From: a virus
Reading direction: 5' to 3' (one strand)
Virus record (IMG/VR): IMGVR_UViG_3300019135_000009
Location: 95,777-159,776 of that record
Length of the DNA stretch: 64,000 bases
Shown here piece after piece: positions 22,885-30,641 of this stretch. The translations under genes and the position numbers were made by a program. How positions within the stretch are numbered: the first letter of the stretch is position 1; each line of letters begins with the position of its first letter. Under the pieces are notes generated by a model. It searched no databases, was not told the DNA's origin, and was given only the letters and a program-made list of their open reading frames with translations.

Positions 22885-23226
22885 ATGCAGAAGATCACTG
22901 TCGAGATACCTCTTGAATGGAAGGGATTAATTGAAGATCGGTATGGATTGATTGAGGATTGGCTGTTTAATGTGTGTTATGAAAAACAAAAACAAATGAA
23001 AGAAGAGCAAAGGAGTGCTTTAATGAAGTTTGTATATTTTAATGATACAGAAAGAGAAATAAGTATACACCCTGCAACGAAAATTCATGGAACTGTATGT
23101 GACATGGAAGTAATCAAACCATATGAAAAGATAGTTTTTAATCTTCCAGAGGGCACGTATCCTTTCGTTAAAATGTGGGACTATGGTGAGAGCGGATTGC
23201 AAATTTTAGTTTCACCTAACGTTTGA
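22885..23226 (+). CDS. hypothetical protein, 113 aa
   Basis: ATG with GTGGAGAG just before it. A helical N-terminus and a beta-rich second half (MKFVYFNDTEREISIHPATKI, PYEKIVFNLPEGTYPFVKMW). No recognised domain. Confidence 0.55.
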   Translation: MQKITVEIPLEWKGLIEDRYGLIEDWLFNVCYEKQKQMKEEQRSALMKFVYFNDTEREISIHPATKIHGTVCDMEVIKPYEKIVFNLPEGTYPFVKMWDYGESGLQILVSPNV

Positions 23227-23276
23227 TACGTATGAATTAAGAAGAACTAATCAACTTACAAGGGAGATGTTTTTGA

Positions 23277-23462
23277 ATGATTAAGATGCAAAAAGGCTAT
23301 TTATTGAAAGGTAAAGGTAGAGTAGTTACAGATAAATCAATTGTTGTGGATGTAAAAGATGAAGACTTTGAAGAAATCCAAATTGCTATTCCTGTAAATC
23401 AAATTAAAAATTGGGCAGAAGAAATTGAATTGATGGGACTAGATGAAGAAGAAGAATTTTGA
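23277..23462 (+). CDS. small hypothetical acidic protein, 61 aa
   Basis: ATG after AAGGGAGATG. Short beta-rich protein ending in a run of acidic residues. Function unknown. Confidence 0.55.
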   Translation: MIKMQKGYLLKGKGRVVTDKSIVVDVKDEDFEEIQIAIPVNQIKNWAEEIELMGLDEEEEF

Positions 23463-23480
23463 TGATTAAGCGGTGATAAT

Positions 23481-23717
23481 ATGAATGAGTGGAAAACAAT
23501 GTACCAATGCGATAAATGTGGACATATAAGCGGGTGGAAACTAGATGAATGTTGTGGCGGTTGCGGCACATTAAAAAATCCTATCAAAGATAAATATGGA
23601 TTTTCAGATGGATATGATGGATGGGATAAGGTGGTAGTTAAATGGGGATTCAAAGGAAATATCTTTAATCTCTTTAGTTGGGGTGATTGGGGTTGGATTG
23701 TGAAAGATAATAAATAA
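23481..23717 (+). CDS. zinc-ribbon protein, 78 aa
   Basis: ATG after AAGCGGTGATA. YQCDKCGH (8-15) and CCGGCGTLKNP (about 24-34) form a rubredoxin-like pair of cysteine knuckles. The second half is tryptophan/glycine rich. Probably a structural zinc site; role unknown. Confidence 0.65.
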   Translation: MNEWKTMYQCDKCGHISGWKLDECCGGCGTLKNPIKDKYGFSDGYDGWDKVVVKWGFKGNIFNLFSWGDWGWIVKDNK

Positions 23718-23763
23718 AATATCATTTTTATCAATCGCATATCAAACAGAAAGGGTGAAAAGA

Positions 23764-23955
23764 ATGGATTTAGTTGTCTTTAAAAGAGATGTTTTCTTTA
23801 CTGATAATTGCAGTGATATCGTCTTTGAAAAGGGTAAAGAATATGAAATTTTGAGCGAAGATAAAGAATTTATATATGTTAATTCTAAACCAAATACAAA
23901 TGAGTGTTCTAAAATTCCTAAAGAAGAAGAAGGATTCATTTTTGAATACAAGTAA
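23764..23955 (+). CDS. hypothetical protein, 63 aa
   Basis: ATG 23764 after AAAGGGTG (an in-frame GTG at 23755 overlaps the site). Beta-rich (DLVVFKRDVFFTDNC, GKEYEILSEDKEFIYV), typical of small barrel-like phage proteins. Function unknown. Confidence 0.55.
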   Translation: MDLVVFKRDVFFTDNCSDIVFEKGKEYEILSEDKEFIYVNSKPNTNECSKIPKEEEGFIFEYK

Positions 23956-24008
23956 TTCATAGAGTTATGCATCAATCTTGTTTTTATCATGAGAGGAGAA
24001 ATAATATT

Positions 24009-24224
24009 ATGAAAGATTTTAAAGACACCAAGTTACTCAGCGAAGATTGTATGGTCAATCGTGCTTTTTACGGAGTCGGAATAACTGGAGAAAATAAAGT
24101 TCCTCAAAAAAGATTGTCCAATATTACAATAACACATTCTATTCATGGAAAAATTAAATTAGATAGAGAAGAGACAATAAATTTAAAATTGTTTTTAGAA
24201 AATTCTTTAGAGCAAGAATTTTAA
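24009..24224 (+). CDS. hypothetical protein, 71 aa
   Basis: ATG 24009 after GAGAGGAG; an in-frame ATG at 23967 lacks a site. Beta-rich middle (GVGITGENKVPQKRLSNITITH). Function unknown. Confidence 0.55.
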   Translation: MKDFKDTKLLSEDCMVNRAFYGVGITGENKVPQKRLSNITITHSIHGKIKLDREETINLKLFLENSLEQEF

Positions 24225-24259
24225 AATTTAAATTGGTACATAGGAAGGAGAAAAAAAGA

Positions 24260-24478
24260 ATGAAAGTAAAAATTAGTATTTTATATAATAGTGGAATCAA
24301 GGAGGAGGCAGTGCAAGAACTTCGTGAAGAAGAATTTGAAAATATTGCAAAGATTATTGACTCAGCTTTTAAAGAAGGTGTTAGTGCAATTATTCGCTTA
24401 AACAATGCAGAAGAATTTATGTTTATTTCTCTTAGTCAAGTAGCGAGAGTTAGTTTTAAAGAGATTGAATCAGAATAA
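24260..24478 (+). CDS. hypothetical protein, 72 aa
   Basis: ATG 24260 after GAAGGAGAA. Pattern strand-helix-strand (KVKISILYNSGIKEE; EEFENIAKIIDSAFKEG; EFMFISLSQVARVSFKEIE) like a small anti-repressor or ferredoxin-like fold. Function unknown. Confidence 0.55.
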   Translation: MKVKISILYNSGIKEEAVQELREEEFENIAKIIDSAFKEGVSAIIRLNNAEEFMFISLSQVARVSFKEIESE

Positions 24479-24492
24479 AATCTTACTTTTAT
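24477..24492 (+). repeat. recurring intergenic element AAAA-N6-TTTTAT
   Basis: AAAATCTTACTTTTAT here is one of at least nine exact or one-mismatch copies of AAAA, six variable bases, TTTTAT. Others are at 14941, 20435, 23716, 24644, 26525, 27287, 28029, 31368 and 62876, with looser copies at 291, 571, 791 and 27705. They start at or just after a stop codon and most lead within a few bases into a ribosome binding site. TAAAA and TTTTA can pair as a short stem with a six-base loop. Confidence 0.55.
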
Positions 24493-24507
24493 TTAGGAGA
24501 TGATAAC

Positions 24508-24645
24508 GTGAATGTGACGAGATATGAATGCGAAAATGGTCATACATTTTTCATGAGCATAGACTTACAAGAATTAAAGGTGAAGTGCCCATGTTGCAAT
24601 GCTTACTATTTAATTAAATCATCAAGAATTTTTAGAGTTAAATAA
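24508..24645 (+). CDS. zinc-ribbon microprotein, 45 aa
   Basis: GTG 24508 after TTAGGAGATGATAAC. YECENGHTFF near the start and KCPCCNAYY near residue 27 form a complete CxxxxH/CxxC-type knuckle pair. Function unknown. Confidence 0.6.
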   Translation: MNVTRYECENGHTFFMSIDLQELKVKCPCCNAYYLIKSSRIFRVK

Positions 24646-24672
24646 AAAATATATTTTATAGGGAGTTTTGAG

Positions 24673-24993
24673 ATGAAATTGCAAGATGTTTTAGAAAAAT
24701 TTAAACAGCAAGGCAACTATGCTGTATCTCTTTACTACGGAGAGAACATTGGCTGTGACGATTTAAACATTCCGCAAGATGAGAGAAAAATTCAAATTAT
24801 AATGTGTCCTGCTGGTTATCTTGGAGAGGTTAGAAAGCTTGTTGTCACTAATTTAAAAGAATTAGAGAATTTCGATTTTGAACAAGAGGCGAAGATTATA
24901 GGCAATCCGCCACAACGTGAAGAGTATTCAGATAACGGTGTTTATATTTGGGGTACTGAAAGCTCTATGAAATTGTATTTGGAAAGAAATTAA
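24673..24993 (+). CDS. hypothetical protein, 106 aa
   Basis: ATG after AGGGAGTTTTG. Alpha/beta protein (MKLQDVLEKFKQQGNY start; GVYIWGTESSMKLYLE end). No recognised family. Confidence 0.6.
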   Translation: MKLQDVLEKFKQQGNYAVSLYYGENIGCDDLNIPQDERKIQIIMCPAGYLGEVRKLVVTNLKELENFDFEQEAKIIGNPPQREEYSDNGVYIWGTESSMKLYLERN

Positions 24994-25029
24994 TATTATG
25001 GGGCACAGCTTTACAAAGGGAGTGACAAG

Positions 25030-25212
25030 ATGGAAGAATTACTGGATTTCTTTAAAGAAAATTGCGTAGCATTACAAATAACAATAGACATAAATCGCAA
25101 ACCAACGGTACATGCCGTTCCAAAAGGACGTAGCTTCATGGATATGGAGTCGACAGATGGTGAAACAGTTGTAGAGGCTTTGAAGAATATGAAGAATAGG
25201 TTATTTGGATAA
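25030..25212 (+). CDS. small hypothetical protein, 60 aa
   Basis: ATG after AAAGGGAGTG. Alpha/beta (LLDFFKENCVALQITIDINR; GETVVEALKNMKNRLFG). Possible small regulatory protein. Function unknown. Confidence 0.55.
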   Translation: MEELLDFFKENCVALQITIDINRKPTVHAVPKGRSFMDMESTDGETVVEALKNMKNRLFG

Positions 25213-25240
25213 AGCATCAATAGATAATAAGGAGATAAAC

Positions 25241-25468
25241 ATGATTAAAAAATATGTAATTGCTTATTACGGTAATACCTATATGAATGTATTTTTAAAC
25301 GGTGGATGGGAAAATCAATACATAGGGCAAGGCATTGTACATGAATCTAAAAAATTCGATCACCCTCCTGAAACATTGAGTTCGTGTTTAAATCTAGTCA
25401 GTCATTATGCTCCAAAAGACAAGGAATATGACTATGCAAAAATTGAAGAGAGATATTATAAAAGTTAA
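25241..25468 (+). CDS. hypothetical protein, 75 aa
   Basis: ATG 25241 after AAGGAGATA; in-frame codons further upstream overlap the previous gene and lack a site. The start is strand-rich (KKYVIAYYGNTYMNVFLNGG). Function unknown. Confidence 0.6.
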   Translation: MIKKYVIAYYGNTYMNVFLNGGWENQYIGQGIVHESKKFDHPPETLSSCLNLVSHYAPKDKEYDYAKIEERYYKS

Positions 25469-25487
25469 ATTGGTTTAGGAGAATTAT

Positions 25488-25829
25488 ATGGATGAGCTTG
25501 TTCAATATTACGTTGTTAACAAAGAACTTAATATGTCAAAAGGAAAAATGTCTGCACAAGTTGCACATGGCGCAACCATTTCCGCTGTGATGCTGAGTGA
25601 ACAAGAGACATTTCAGAAATGGTACGAGAGAGATCAAAAAAAGATCATACTTCAAGGAAAAGAAAAAGATTTACATAAAATCCTGTCAAATGTAACATAC
25701 AGTTTCATGGTTACTGATAATGGATTAACAGAGATACCAAAAGGATCAAAAACTGTTGTTGTCTTACCACCTATGAAAAAATCAGAGGCGCAAAAATATG
25801 TGAAGAGATTACAACTATTCAAAGGTTAG
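25488..25829 (+). CDS. Pth2-family peptidyl-tRNA hydrolase-like protein
   Basis: 113 residues covering the whole Pth2 fold. YYVVNKELNMSKGKMSAQVAHGA (8-30) equals the family N-terminal motif (V..DL.M..GK.aAQ.aHa). KIILQGKEKDLHKIL (50-64) and VTDNGLTEIPKGSKTVVVLPP (75-95) match the middle and C-terminal blocks. Pth2 enzymes, usual in archaea and eukaryotes, free tRNA from stalled peptidyl-tRNA. Bacteria use the unrelated Pth1. The key Lys and Asp are present, so activity is plausible. Confidence 0.7.
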   Translation: MDELVQYYVVNKELNMSKGKMSAQVAHGATISAVMLSEQETFQKWYERDQKKIILQGKEKDLHKILSNVTYSFMVTDNGLTEIPKGSKTVVVLPPMKKSEAQKYVKRLQLFKG

Positions 25830-25840
25830 GAGAGAAATAG

Positions 25841-26176
25841 ATGTCGAAATTTGAATTTAACGTAGAAAGAAAAGGTTTAATTAGCGATGGATATCATACT
25901 TTTGATGAATTATATTATCATCGAATGATTTTATTCTCTGTCATTTGTAATACATATAAAGATAAAGCATGGAAGTCTTGGAAACATGATGATGGAACAA
26001 TGTTTGACGATTACTTCATTGTTGGGATTGAGACTGCTCACGGCCACTATACTTACCACTATCACAAAGACTATTGGGAATTGTTTGATGTTGAAGAATT
26101 AGAATTTGCTCCAAAATGGGATGGGCATAAACCAGAAGATATTGATAGATTGTTCAGCTTAATTGGAAATAGTTAA
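25841..26176 (+). CDS. WDGH-motif phage protein
   Basis: 111 residues with a pattern common in phages: SDGYHTFDELYYHRMILF, KSWKHDDGTMFDDYFIVGIET, GHYTYHYHKDYWELFDVEEL, and PKWDGHKPEDIDRL at the end. Function unknown. AGGAGAG ribosome binding site. Confidence 0.65.
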   Translation: MSKFEFNVERKGLISDGYHTFDELYYHRMILFSVICNTYKDKAWKSWKHDDGTMFDDYFIVGIETAHGHYTYHYHKDYWELFDVEELEFAPKWDGHKPEDIDRLFSLIGNS

Positions 26177-26190
26177 AAGGAGAATTATAA

Positions 26191-26499
26191 ATGTATTTTG
26201 GATTTGGTGAACTTCTTATTATGCTCATTCTGCAAGGATTTGCGTGCTATTGGATTGGATATAGGGTTGGAAAGGATTATACTATGAAATTCATTTCTTG
26301 TGCTAAAAAAGAAGCAACACATGTCAAAATCATAGATGAGGATTTACAAGGAACAGATTTAACCTTCGGTGAGGTATATGAATATTTATATGATCCGCAT
26401 CCGTCAGAAGAGACATACTATGTAATACAGAATAATGGTATCCCATTCTATGATTTTGAATGTGTGATTAAGGTTGATTATTTAAAGAAGATAGATTGA
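26191..26499 (+). CDS. membrane-anchored hypothetical protein, 102 aa
   Basis: ATG after AAAAGGAG. One hydrophobic N-terminal segment (ELLIMLILQGFACYWIGYRVG), then a soluble beta-rich domain of about 70 residues. Probably an N-terminally anchored protein. Function unknown. Confidence 0.6.
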   Translation: MYFGFGELLIMLILQGFACYWIGYRVGKDYTMKFISCAKKEATHVKIIDEDLQGTDLTFGEVYEYLYDPHPSEETYYVIQNNGIPFYDFECVIKVDYLKKID

Positions 26500-26554
26500 T
26501 ACAAAAAATGAAGTAATAGATGAATAAAGTTCAGTTTTATACAGAGGTGATATT

Positions 26555-26767
26555 ATGAAAAGAGATAAATTTAAATATGTAATAGATTATGTTTTCGAAC
26601 ATTATTTAGATTGTGAATTAGAAGATGACCACAGAGAAGAAGTGGAAGAAGCATATGAAGAAGTTAAGAAAATGATTGAGAACGTTGATGGCATTGAAGA
26701 TTTAATTTCTGATATGTGGGATGATGAACGTATCGATGCAGGGGAGATAAGAGGCTTATTAAAATAG
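26555..26767 (+). CDS. acidic helical protein, 70 aa
   Basis: ATG after CAGAGGTGATATT. Nearly all helix with about a third acidic residues. Such proteins are often DNA mimics or small inhibitors, but nothing specific is visible here. Confidence 0.55.
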   Translation: MKRDKFKYVIDYVFEHYLDCELEDDHREEVEEAYEEVKKMIENVDGIEDLISDMWDDERIDAGEIRGLLK

Positions 26768-26801
26768 ATAAGATGCTTGCTTTATAAAGGAGGAATATAA
26801 A

Positions 26802-27281
26802 ATGAGTTATACAGAAATTTATGGAGTTAAGACAAATGGTGAAGTTGTTTTTGTAGATGAAGTAAGAAATGCTTTCGCAGGTGCTTTTCATGTATGGCAG
26901 AGTCTAGCTGATGCCTATGGTATTCAAGGTGGAATGCTTGGAGGGTTCAATCAACTTTGGAAAATGGCTGATAAAGGTGTTCTTAAAGATTTTGAAAATA
27001 TCACAATGAAGGCAACCTTCGATAATGTTGTGGTAAAGAAAGAAGATGTCCCTAATCTATTACAAGCATTTAAAGAATATGATAAGACTTATCCGAACAG
27101 TAATTTGCCAGAACAAGCAAGAATTATTTCAGAAGAGATTTTGCTTGACGAAGATTTTATTGGAGTTTGTTGGAATCAAACTTCTGTAAATTCTAACCCT
27201 TGGGCAGAGGGGTATGATGTAGAAATGGATGAGGAAATTCCATATAACGTACTAAATGGAAAGAGACACTGGTTTTTATAA
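26802..27281 (+). CDS. hypothetical protein, 159 aa
   Basis: ATG after AAAGGAGGAAT. One of the longer genes in this cluster. Sequence blocks TEIYGVKTNGEVVFVDEVRNAF and AFHVWQSLADAYG look like a family conserved in phages of Gram-positive hosts, function unknown. The C-terminus is acidic. Confidence 0.6.
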   Translation: MSYTEIYGVKTNGEVVFVDEVRNAFAGAFHVWQSLADAYGIQGGMLGGFNQLWKMADKGVLKDFENITMKATFDNVVVKKEDVPNLLQAFKEYDKTYPNSNLPEQARIISEEILLDEDFIGVCWNQTSVNSNPWAEGYDVEMDEEIPYNVLNGKRHWFL

Positions 27282-27316
27282 TAATTAAAATGCGAGTTTT
27301 ATGAAGAGGTGAGTAA

Positions 27317-27703
27317 ATGAAGAATTTCTATATTAATAGCATTGCACATAAGAAAAAAGGAAATATGGACATTTATAATAAACTTTTACAAGATATTTTT
27401 GGAAGAGTGTTGTCTTGGAAAGAGGTGCAAGAACTAGACAGTGAAAAGCAAATACATCTTATGTGCGAATTAGAAGATAGAATCACAAAACAACAGTCTA
27501 AATATGATATTCAAAAACTTGCAAGAGCCATCCAGTATTCAAGAAGTGGCGCAGGTGGTTGTGCTATGACAGAATTTGAATGTGCATTCTGTGGACAAAA
27601 AGAATGGTGGGGTAATACAGCAGTTCCTAAAATCTGTAAGAAATGTGCAGAGAAGATGGCAGAAAATATTGTTTTATGCAATATGACCATAGAAAAAGAT
27701 TGA
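27317..27703 (+). CDS. zinc-finger protein, 128 aa
   Basis: ATG after AGAGGTGAG. The C-terminal third has FECAFCGQKEWW and PKICKKCAEKM (residues about 92-118), a four-cysteine zinc site. The N-terminal part is helical. Function unknown. Confidence 0.6.
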   Translation: MKNFYINSIAHKKKGNMDIYNKLLQDIFGRVLSWKEVQELDSEKQIHLMCELEDRITKQQSKYDIQKLARAIQYSRSGAGGCAMTEFECAFCGQKEWWGNTAVPKICKKCAEKMAENIVLCNMTIEKD

Positions 27704-27736
27704 TAAAACTTCTATCTTATAAAGAGGTGCATAAAC

Positions 27737-28030
27737 ATGATGATCATTAAAACAAGAACAATAAGGCGTACTAATGTAAATATTGAGGATTACATAAATA
27801 TTCCTGTCACTGATAGAGTTACAGCACGGATGAATTTTAAAGAAGGCGTTATTTATGGAAACGACAACTCTAAAGTTATTGGCGTAATAACAAATGCAGA
27901 AGTCGTTGATAATAACGAAATCGAATTAACAATAACATTATGGAAAAATAAACTTCAAGGGGAATATTTAAGAGAAACGAACGGCAATGTCAAGCCAGTA
28001 ACATTCTCAATGGGTTTTGATTCTGAATAA
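27737..28030 (+). CDS. hypothetical protein, 97 aa, paralog of the gene at 28644
   Basis: ATG 27737 or 27740 after AAAGAGGTG. It shares with the 28644 product the blocks RxTNVxIxxxIxxPxxDR, KVIGxITNAxxxDxxExELTI and LQGEY...PxxFS, so the two arose by duplication. Beta-rich; function unknown. Confidence 0.6.
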   Translation: MMIIKTRTIRRTNVNIEDYINIPVTDRVTARMNFKEGVIYGNDNSKVIGVITNAEVVDNNEIELTITLWKNKLQGEYLRETNGNVKPVTFSMGFDSE

Positions 28031-28099
28031 AACTTTTCTTTTATTAAGAAATTAAAACCCCTCTATTAAGATTAAATAAAGCTTTCTGGAGTGATTATT

Positions 28100-28315
28100 A
28101 TGTATTTTTACACTGCTATGGGATACTTTCCTGTATTAAGAAGAGAGATGGACAAAGAATTTAAAAGAGTAGGATTTGGGAATATCAAAGAAAAAAGATG
28201 GTTTCTACATAGGATTTTGGGTTATGTGCCAGCATTAAATGGAATGAAAATTGCTGAAATGGAAAAGGTCATTGGCGAATTGAAAAAATATGATAACATT
28301 AGCGAAATTATATAA
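28100..28315 (+). CDS. hypothetical protein, 71 aa
   Basis: ATG 28100 after TGGAGTG. Small helical basic protein (YFPVLRREMDKEFKRVGFG; NGMKIAEMEKVIGELKKY). Sits between the two paralogs. Function unknown. Confidence 0.55.
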   Translation: MYFYTAMGYFPVLRREMDKEFKRVGFGNIKEKRWFLHRILGYVPALNGMKIAEMEKVIGELKKYDNISEII

Positions 28316-28342
28316 AATGTTAAAAATATTAGGAGAGAAAAG

Positions 28343-28594
28343 ATGAAACTGACAAAGTTATTACCAACTGTACTGCTAACATTTTTAGTTGGCTGTGGAC
28401 AAACTGTTGTAAGTGAAGCACCTACCAATGGAGAGAACAGATTCAATGGTATAAATGCAAATCGCATCACTATAATTACCGACTCAAAAACAGGATGTAA
28501 ATATATTTATGTTGAAGATGGACAAGGCAACTATAAAACAACTGCGATGTCTCCATTGTATTCAAGCTTTGATGGAGTCGATTGTGAAAAGTGA
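28343..28594 (+). CDS. small lipoprotein
   Basis: 83 residues. A classic lipoprotein signal: basic MKLTK, hydrophobic LLPTVLLTFL, lipobox LVGC with Cys at residue 18. The mature part of about 65 residues has two further cysteines. It would be anchored on the outer face of the membrane. Phage lipoproteins often block superinfection by related phages; that role is inference. Confidence 0.7.
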   Translation: MKLTKLLPTVLLTFLVGCGQTVVSEAPTNGENRFNGINANRITIITDSKTGCKYIYVEDGQGNYKTTAMSPLYSSFDGVDCEK

Positions 28595-28643
28595 GATATA
28601 ATTATCCTTTTCTATAGGAATGAAGATTATGAGGGGTGTGAGC

Positions 28644-28922
28644 ATGTTAATATTTAAAACAAAGATAGCAAGATATACAAATGTAGATATTAAAAACTTT
28701 ATACATCTCCCGATTATTGATAGAAGTGCATCGCAAAAGAACATTGAAGAACATATCCCTAAAGTTATTGGTAAAATCACAAATGCAAACGAGATTGACG
28801 ATAGTGAAGTTGAGTTAACAATTGAACTATGGGATATCACACCTGAACTTCAAGGAGAATATATAGAGCTAGATAAAGGTCTTAGACCAATAGCGTTTTC
28901 TATTGAATTTATGAGCGAATAA
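28644..28922 (+). CDS. hypothetical protein, 92 aa, paralog of the gene at 27737
   Basis: ATG 28644 after GGGGTGTGAG is preferred to in-frame starts at 28620. Shares IFKTKIARYTNVDIKNFI, KVIGKITNANEIDDSEVELTI and LQGEYIE with the copy 900 bases upstream. Function unknown. Confidence 0.6.
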   Translation: MLIFKTKIARYTNVDIKNFIHLPIIDRSASQKNIEEHIPKVIGKITNANEIDDSEVELTIELWDITPELQGEYIELDKGLRPIAFSIEFMSE

Positions 28923-28983
28923 AGCTTTTAGAAATTATACTTATAGTAGAGCAATAAACATGCATAGACAAGGAGGATGATTT

Positions 28984-29217
28984 GTGTACTTAGTTTGTTG
29001 GAGTCATGACTGTAGGCAAACATATGACATTAAAAATTTCAAACAGACAGATAAAAGTATAAAGTGCGTAAAGTGCGGAGGAACATTGATTTCAAATAGT
29101 GGGAAGGTTCAATTAAGTGGTGTCTCTATTGTAATGAAAACAGTTGATCCACAAAAATTAGAAGAATCTAAAAAGAGGTTTGAAATGGAGTTGACAAACC
29201 AACATGACTTATGGTGA
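28984..29217 (+). CDS. zinc-ribbon protein, 77 aa
   Basis: GTG after AAGGAGGATG. VCWSHDCRQTY (4-14) and IKCVKCGGTL (28-37) form a four-cysteine site. The rest is helical. Overlaps the next gene by 14 bases. Confidence 0.6.
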   Translation: MYLVCWSHDCRQTYDIKNFKQTDKSIKCVKCGGTLISNSGKVQLSGVSIVMKTVDPQKLEESKKRFEMELTNQHDLW

Positions 29218-29395
29218 GCTTTATAAATTATTTGTATCGAAATTCCCTGAGCTTAAATCATTTTATGAGGATTATAGACCCTTTGGTGATATGAGTTTAC
29301 ATATTTGGTTCAAAAATGGAATGAGTTTGAAGGTCAAATACAATAAAGAAAATGATCTTTTTGAATTAATTGAAAAGAAAGGGATAGCAACATAA
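29204..29395 (+). CDS. small hypothetical protein, 63 aa
   Basis: ATG inside the end of the previous gene, with GGAGTTG upstream. Aromatic residues are frequent (LYKLFVSKFPELKSFYEDYRPFG). Function unknown. Confidence 0.55.
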   Translation: MTYGELYKLFVSKFPELKSFYEDYRPFGDMSLHIWFKNGMSLKVKYNKENDLFELIEKKGIAT

Positions 29396-29407
29396 CAAGG
29401 TGTAAAG

Positions 29408-29623
29408 ATGAAGGTTAATTACAGAGGATTTGAAATTGAAGCGAAACGAGAAAAAGCGTTAGGTGGTTGGGATAGCATCTACTACACAGTAATGCATGAA
29501 GATGATGGTTGGTTTTTAGAAGATAATTTTTACGAATGTGAAGACGTGATCGAAGATTTTGTTAATGATTTAAAGAAATTAGTGGATGATTATCTTGAAA
29601 ACCCAAGTGATTATGAAAGTTGA
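29408..29623 (+). CDS. hypothetical protein, 71 aa
   Basis: ATG after CAAGGTG. Small domain of three strands and a helix (VNYRGFEIEAKREKALGGWDS; DDVIEDFVNDLKKLVDDYLE-like end). A family of such small proteins is common in phages; function unknown. Confidence 0.55.
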   Translation: MKVNYRGFEIEAKREKALGGWDSIYYTVMHEDDGWFLEDNFYECEDVIEDFVNDLKKLVDDYLENPSDYES

Positions 29624-29658
29624 TTAGGCCATTTTTTGCGTGTAAGGAAGGTGAGAAA

Positions 29659-29775
29659 ATGTATTTATATCGGTGTAATGAGTGCGATTGGGAAGAGTAC
29701 ATAGATGAGCACAAACACGATTTTTGTCTTAAATGTGGCCATGTGAACATCAGCAGAAACATAAGCAGTACATGA
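29659..29775 (+). CDS. zinc-ribbon microprotein, 38 aa
   Basis: ATG 29659 after AAGGAAGGTGAG. YRCNECDWEE and DFCLKCGHVN give two CxxC knuckles in 38 residues. Probably an autonomous zinc ribbon. Function unknown. Confidence 0.6.
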   Translation: MYLYRCNECDWEEYIDEHKHDFCLKCGHVNISRNISST

Positions 29776-29806
29776 ACAACGGTCAGAGCCGGGAAGGAGA
29801 ATGAGC

Positions 29807-29965
29807 ATGACTGATGAACAAAACGAAAAAATTAGAAGAATGTATGAGTATTATTGCAACAGGGAAATAAACAAGCCATACGATGAATACAATCCTGAAA
29901 TTATTCAAGTGATATTAGAGATACTTGACATACAGGGGCATAAAGTCAAGGGAGTTAATGCGTGA
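29807..29965 (+). CDS. small hypothetical protein, 52 aa
   Basis: ATG 29807 eight bases after AAGGAGAATG (ATG 29801 adds two residues). Helical and charged. Sits at the start of a slightly more GC-rich patch (29.8-30.6 kb). Confidence 0.55.
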   Translation: MTDEQNEKIRRMYEYYCNREINKPYDEYNPEIIQVILEILDIQGHKVKGVNA

Positions 29966-30001
29966 AATAACGAGTGGAGCTAAGAAGGAGAAGCACAGCA
30001 G

Positions 30002-30304
30002 ATGAATAAAGAGCAATTTACAATTGAAATAGAATTGAAAGGTAGACTTCAAGGCGAGAAATCGGACAGATTAAGCGAAATCAAAGAACGGTTTAACGAA
30101 GACGAAATTGAGCGCGATGATATGGAATGGCTTATCGAACAGGTTGAAAAAGGGATGACAGAAAATGCCGCAATCATGCGATCTTTGCATGAATGCATAA
30201 CGCGCATGCAAGAAATTAAATTCATATGTCAAAGGGCAAAAAGCCATTACATCGAGGGAAAGGACATCGACAACATTTTGAAACTACTTGAAGGTAAAGT
30301 GTGA
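30002..30304 (+). CDS. helical hypothetical protein, 100 aa
   Basis: ATG after AAGGAGAAGC. Strongly helical with repeated Glu/Lys/Arg heptads. Codon use is visibly more GC-rich than in its neighbours (GCG, CGC, ATC are frequent), suggesting a different recent origin. Function unknown. Confidence 0.6.
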   Translation: MNKEQFTIEIELKGRLQGEKSDRLSEIKERFNEDEIERDDMEWLIEQVEKGMTENAAIMRSLHECITRMQEIKFICQRAKSHYIEGKDIDNILKLLEGKV

Positions 30305-30332
30305 ACAACTGAGTGCATAGAGAGGTGAGAAA

Positions 30333-30641
30333 ATGAACAAATTTACAATCAAAACAAGTGACAAGGTAGAAGTCACGCAAGCGCAGGTTCGGGCGATTGA
30401 TGAGGGAATGAAGTTTTATTTAATAATGGCTGATGCTGAACCTGAAAGAGTAAACGATTTGACCAAAGGAGACAAAAAGGAATTTGCACGCCTTCAATTC
30501 GTTGGTAAACACTTCATCATTAAGATAGGTGATGCTAAACCGTGGGAGGGTTTATTCGAACCGTTGAACAGTCTGTCAGCGTTTGACTTGAATCAAGCCA
30601 TTTTAAAGGGTTATGTCATTAAGGAGGCGGCGGATGAATAA
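30333..30641 (+). CDS. hypothetical protein, 102 aa
   Basis: ATG after AGAGAGGTGAG. Alpha/beta protein; like the preceding gene it uses more GC-rich codons. Overlaps the next start by one base. Function unknown. Confidence 0.6.
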   Translation: MNKFTIKTSDKVEVTQAQVRAIDEGMKFYLIMADAEPERVNDLTKGDKKEFARLQFVGKHFIIKIGDAKPWEGLFEPLNSLSAFDLNQAILKGYVIKEAADE

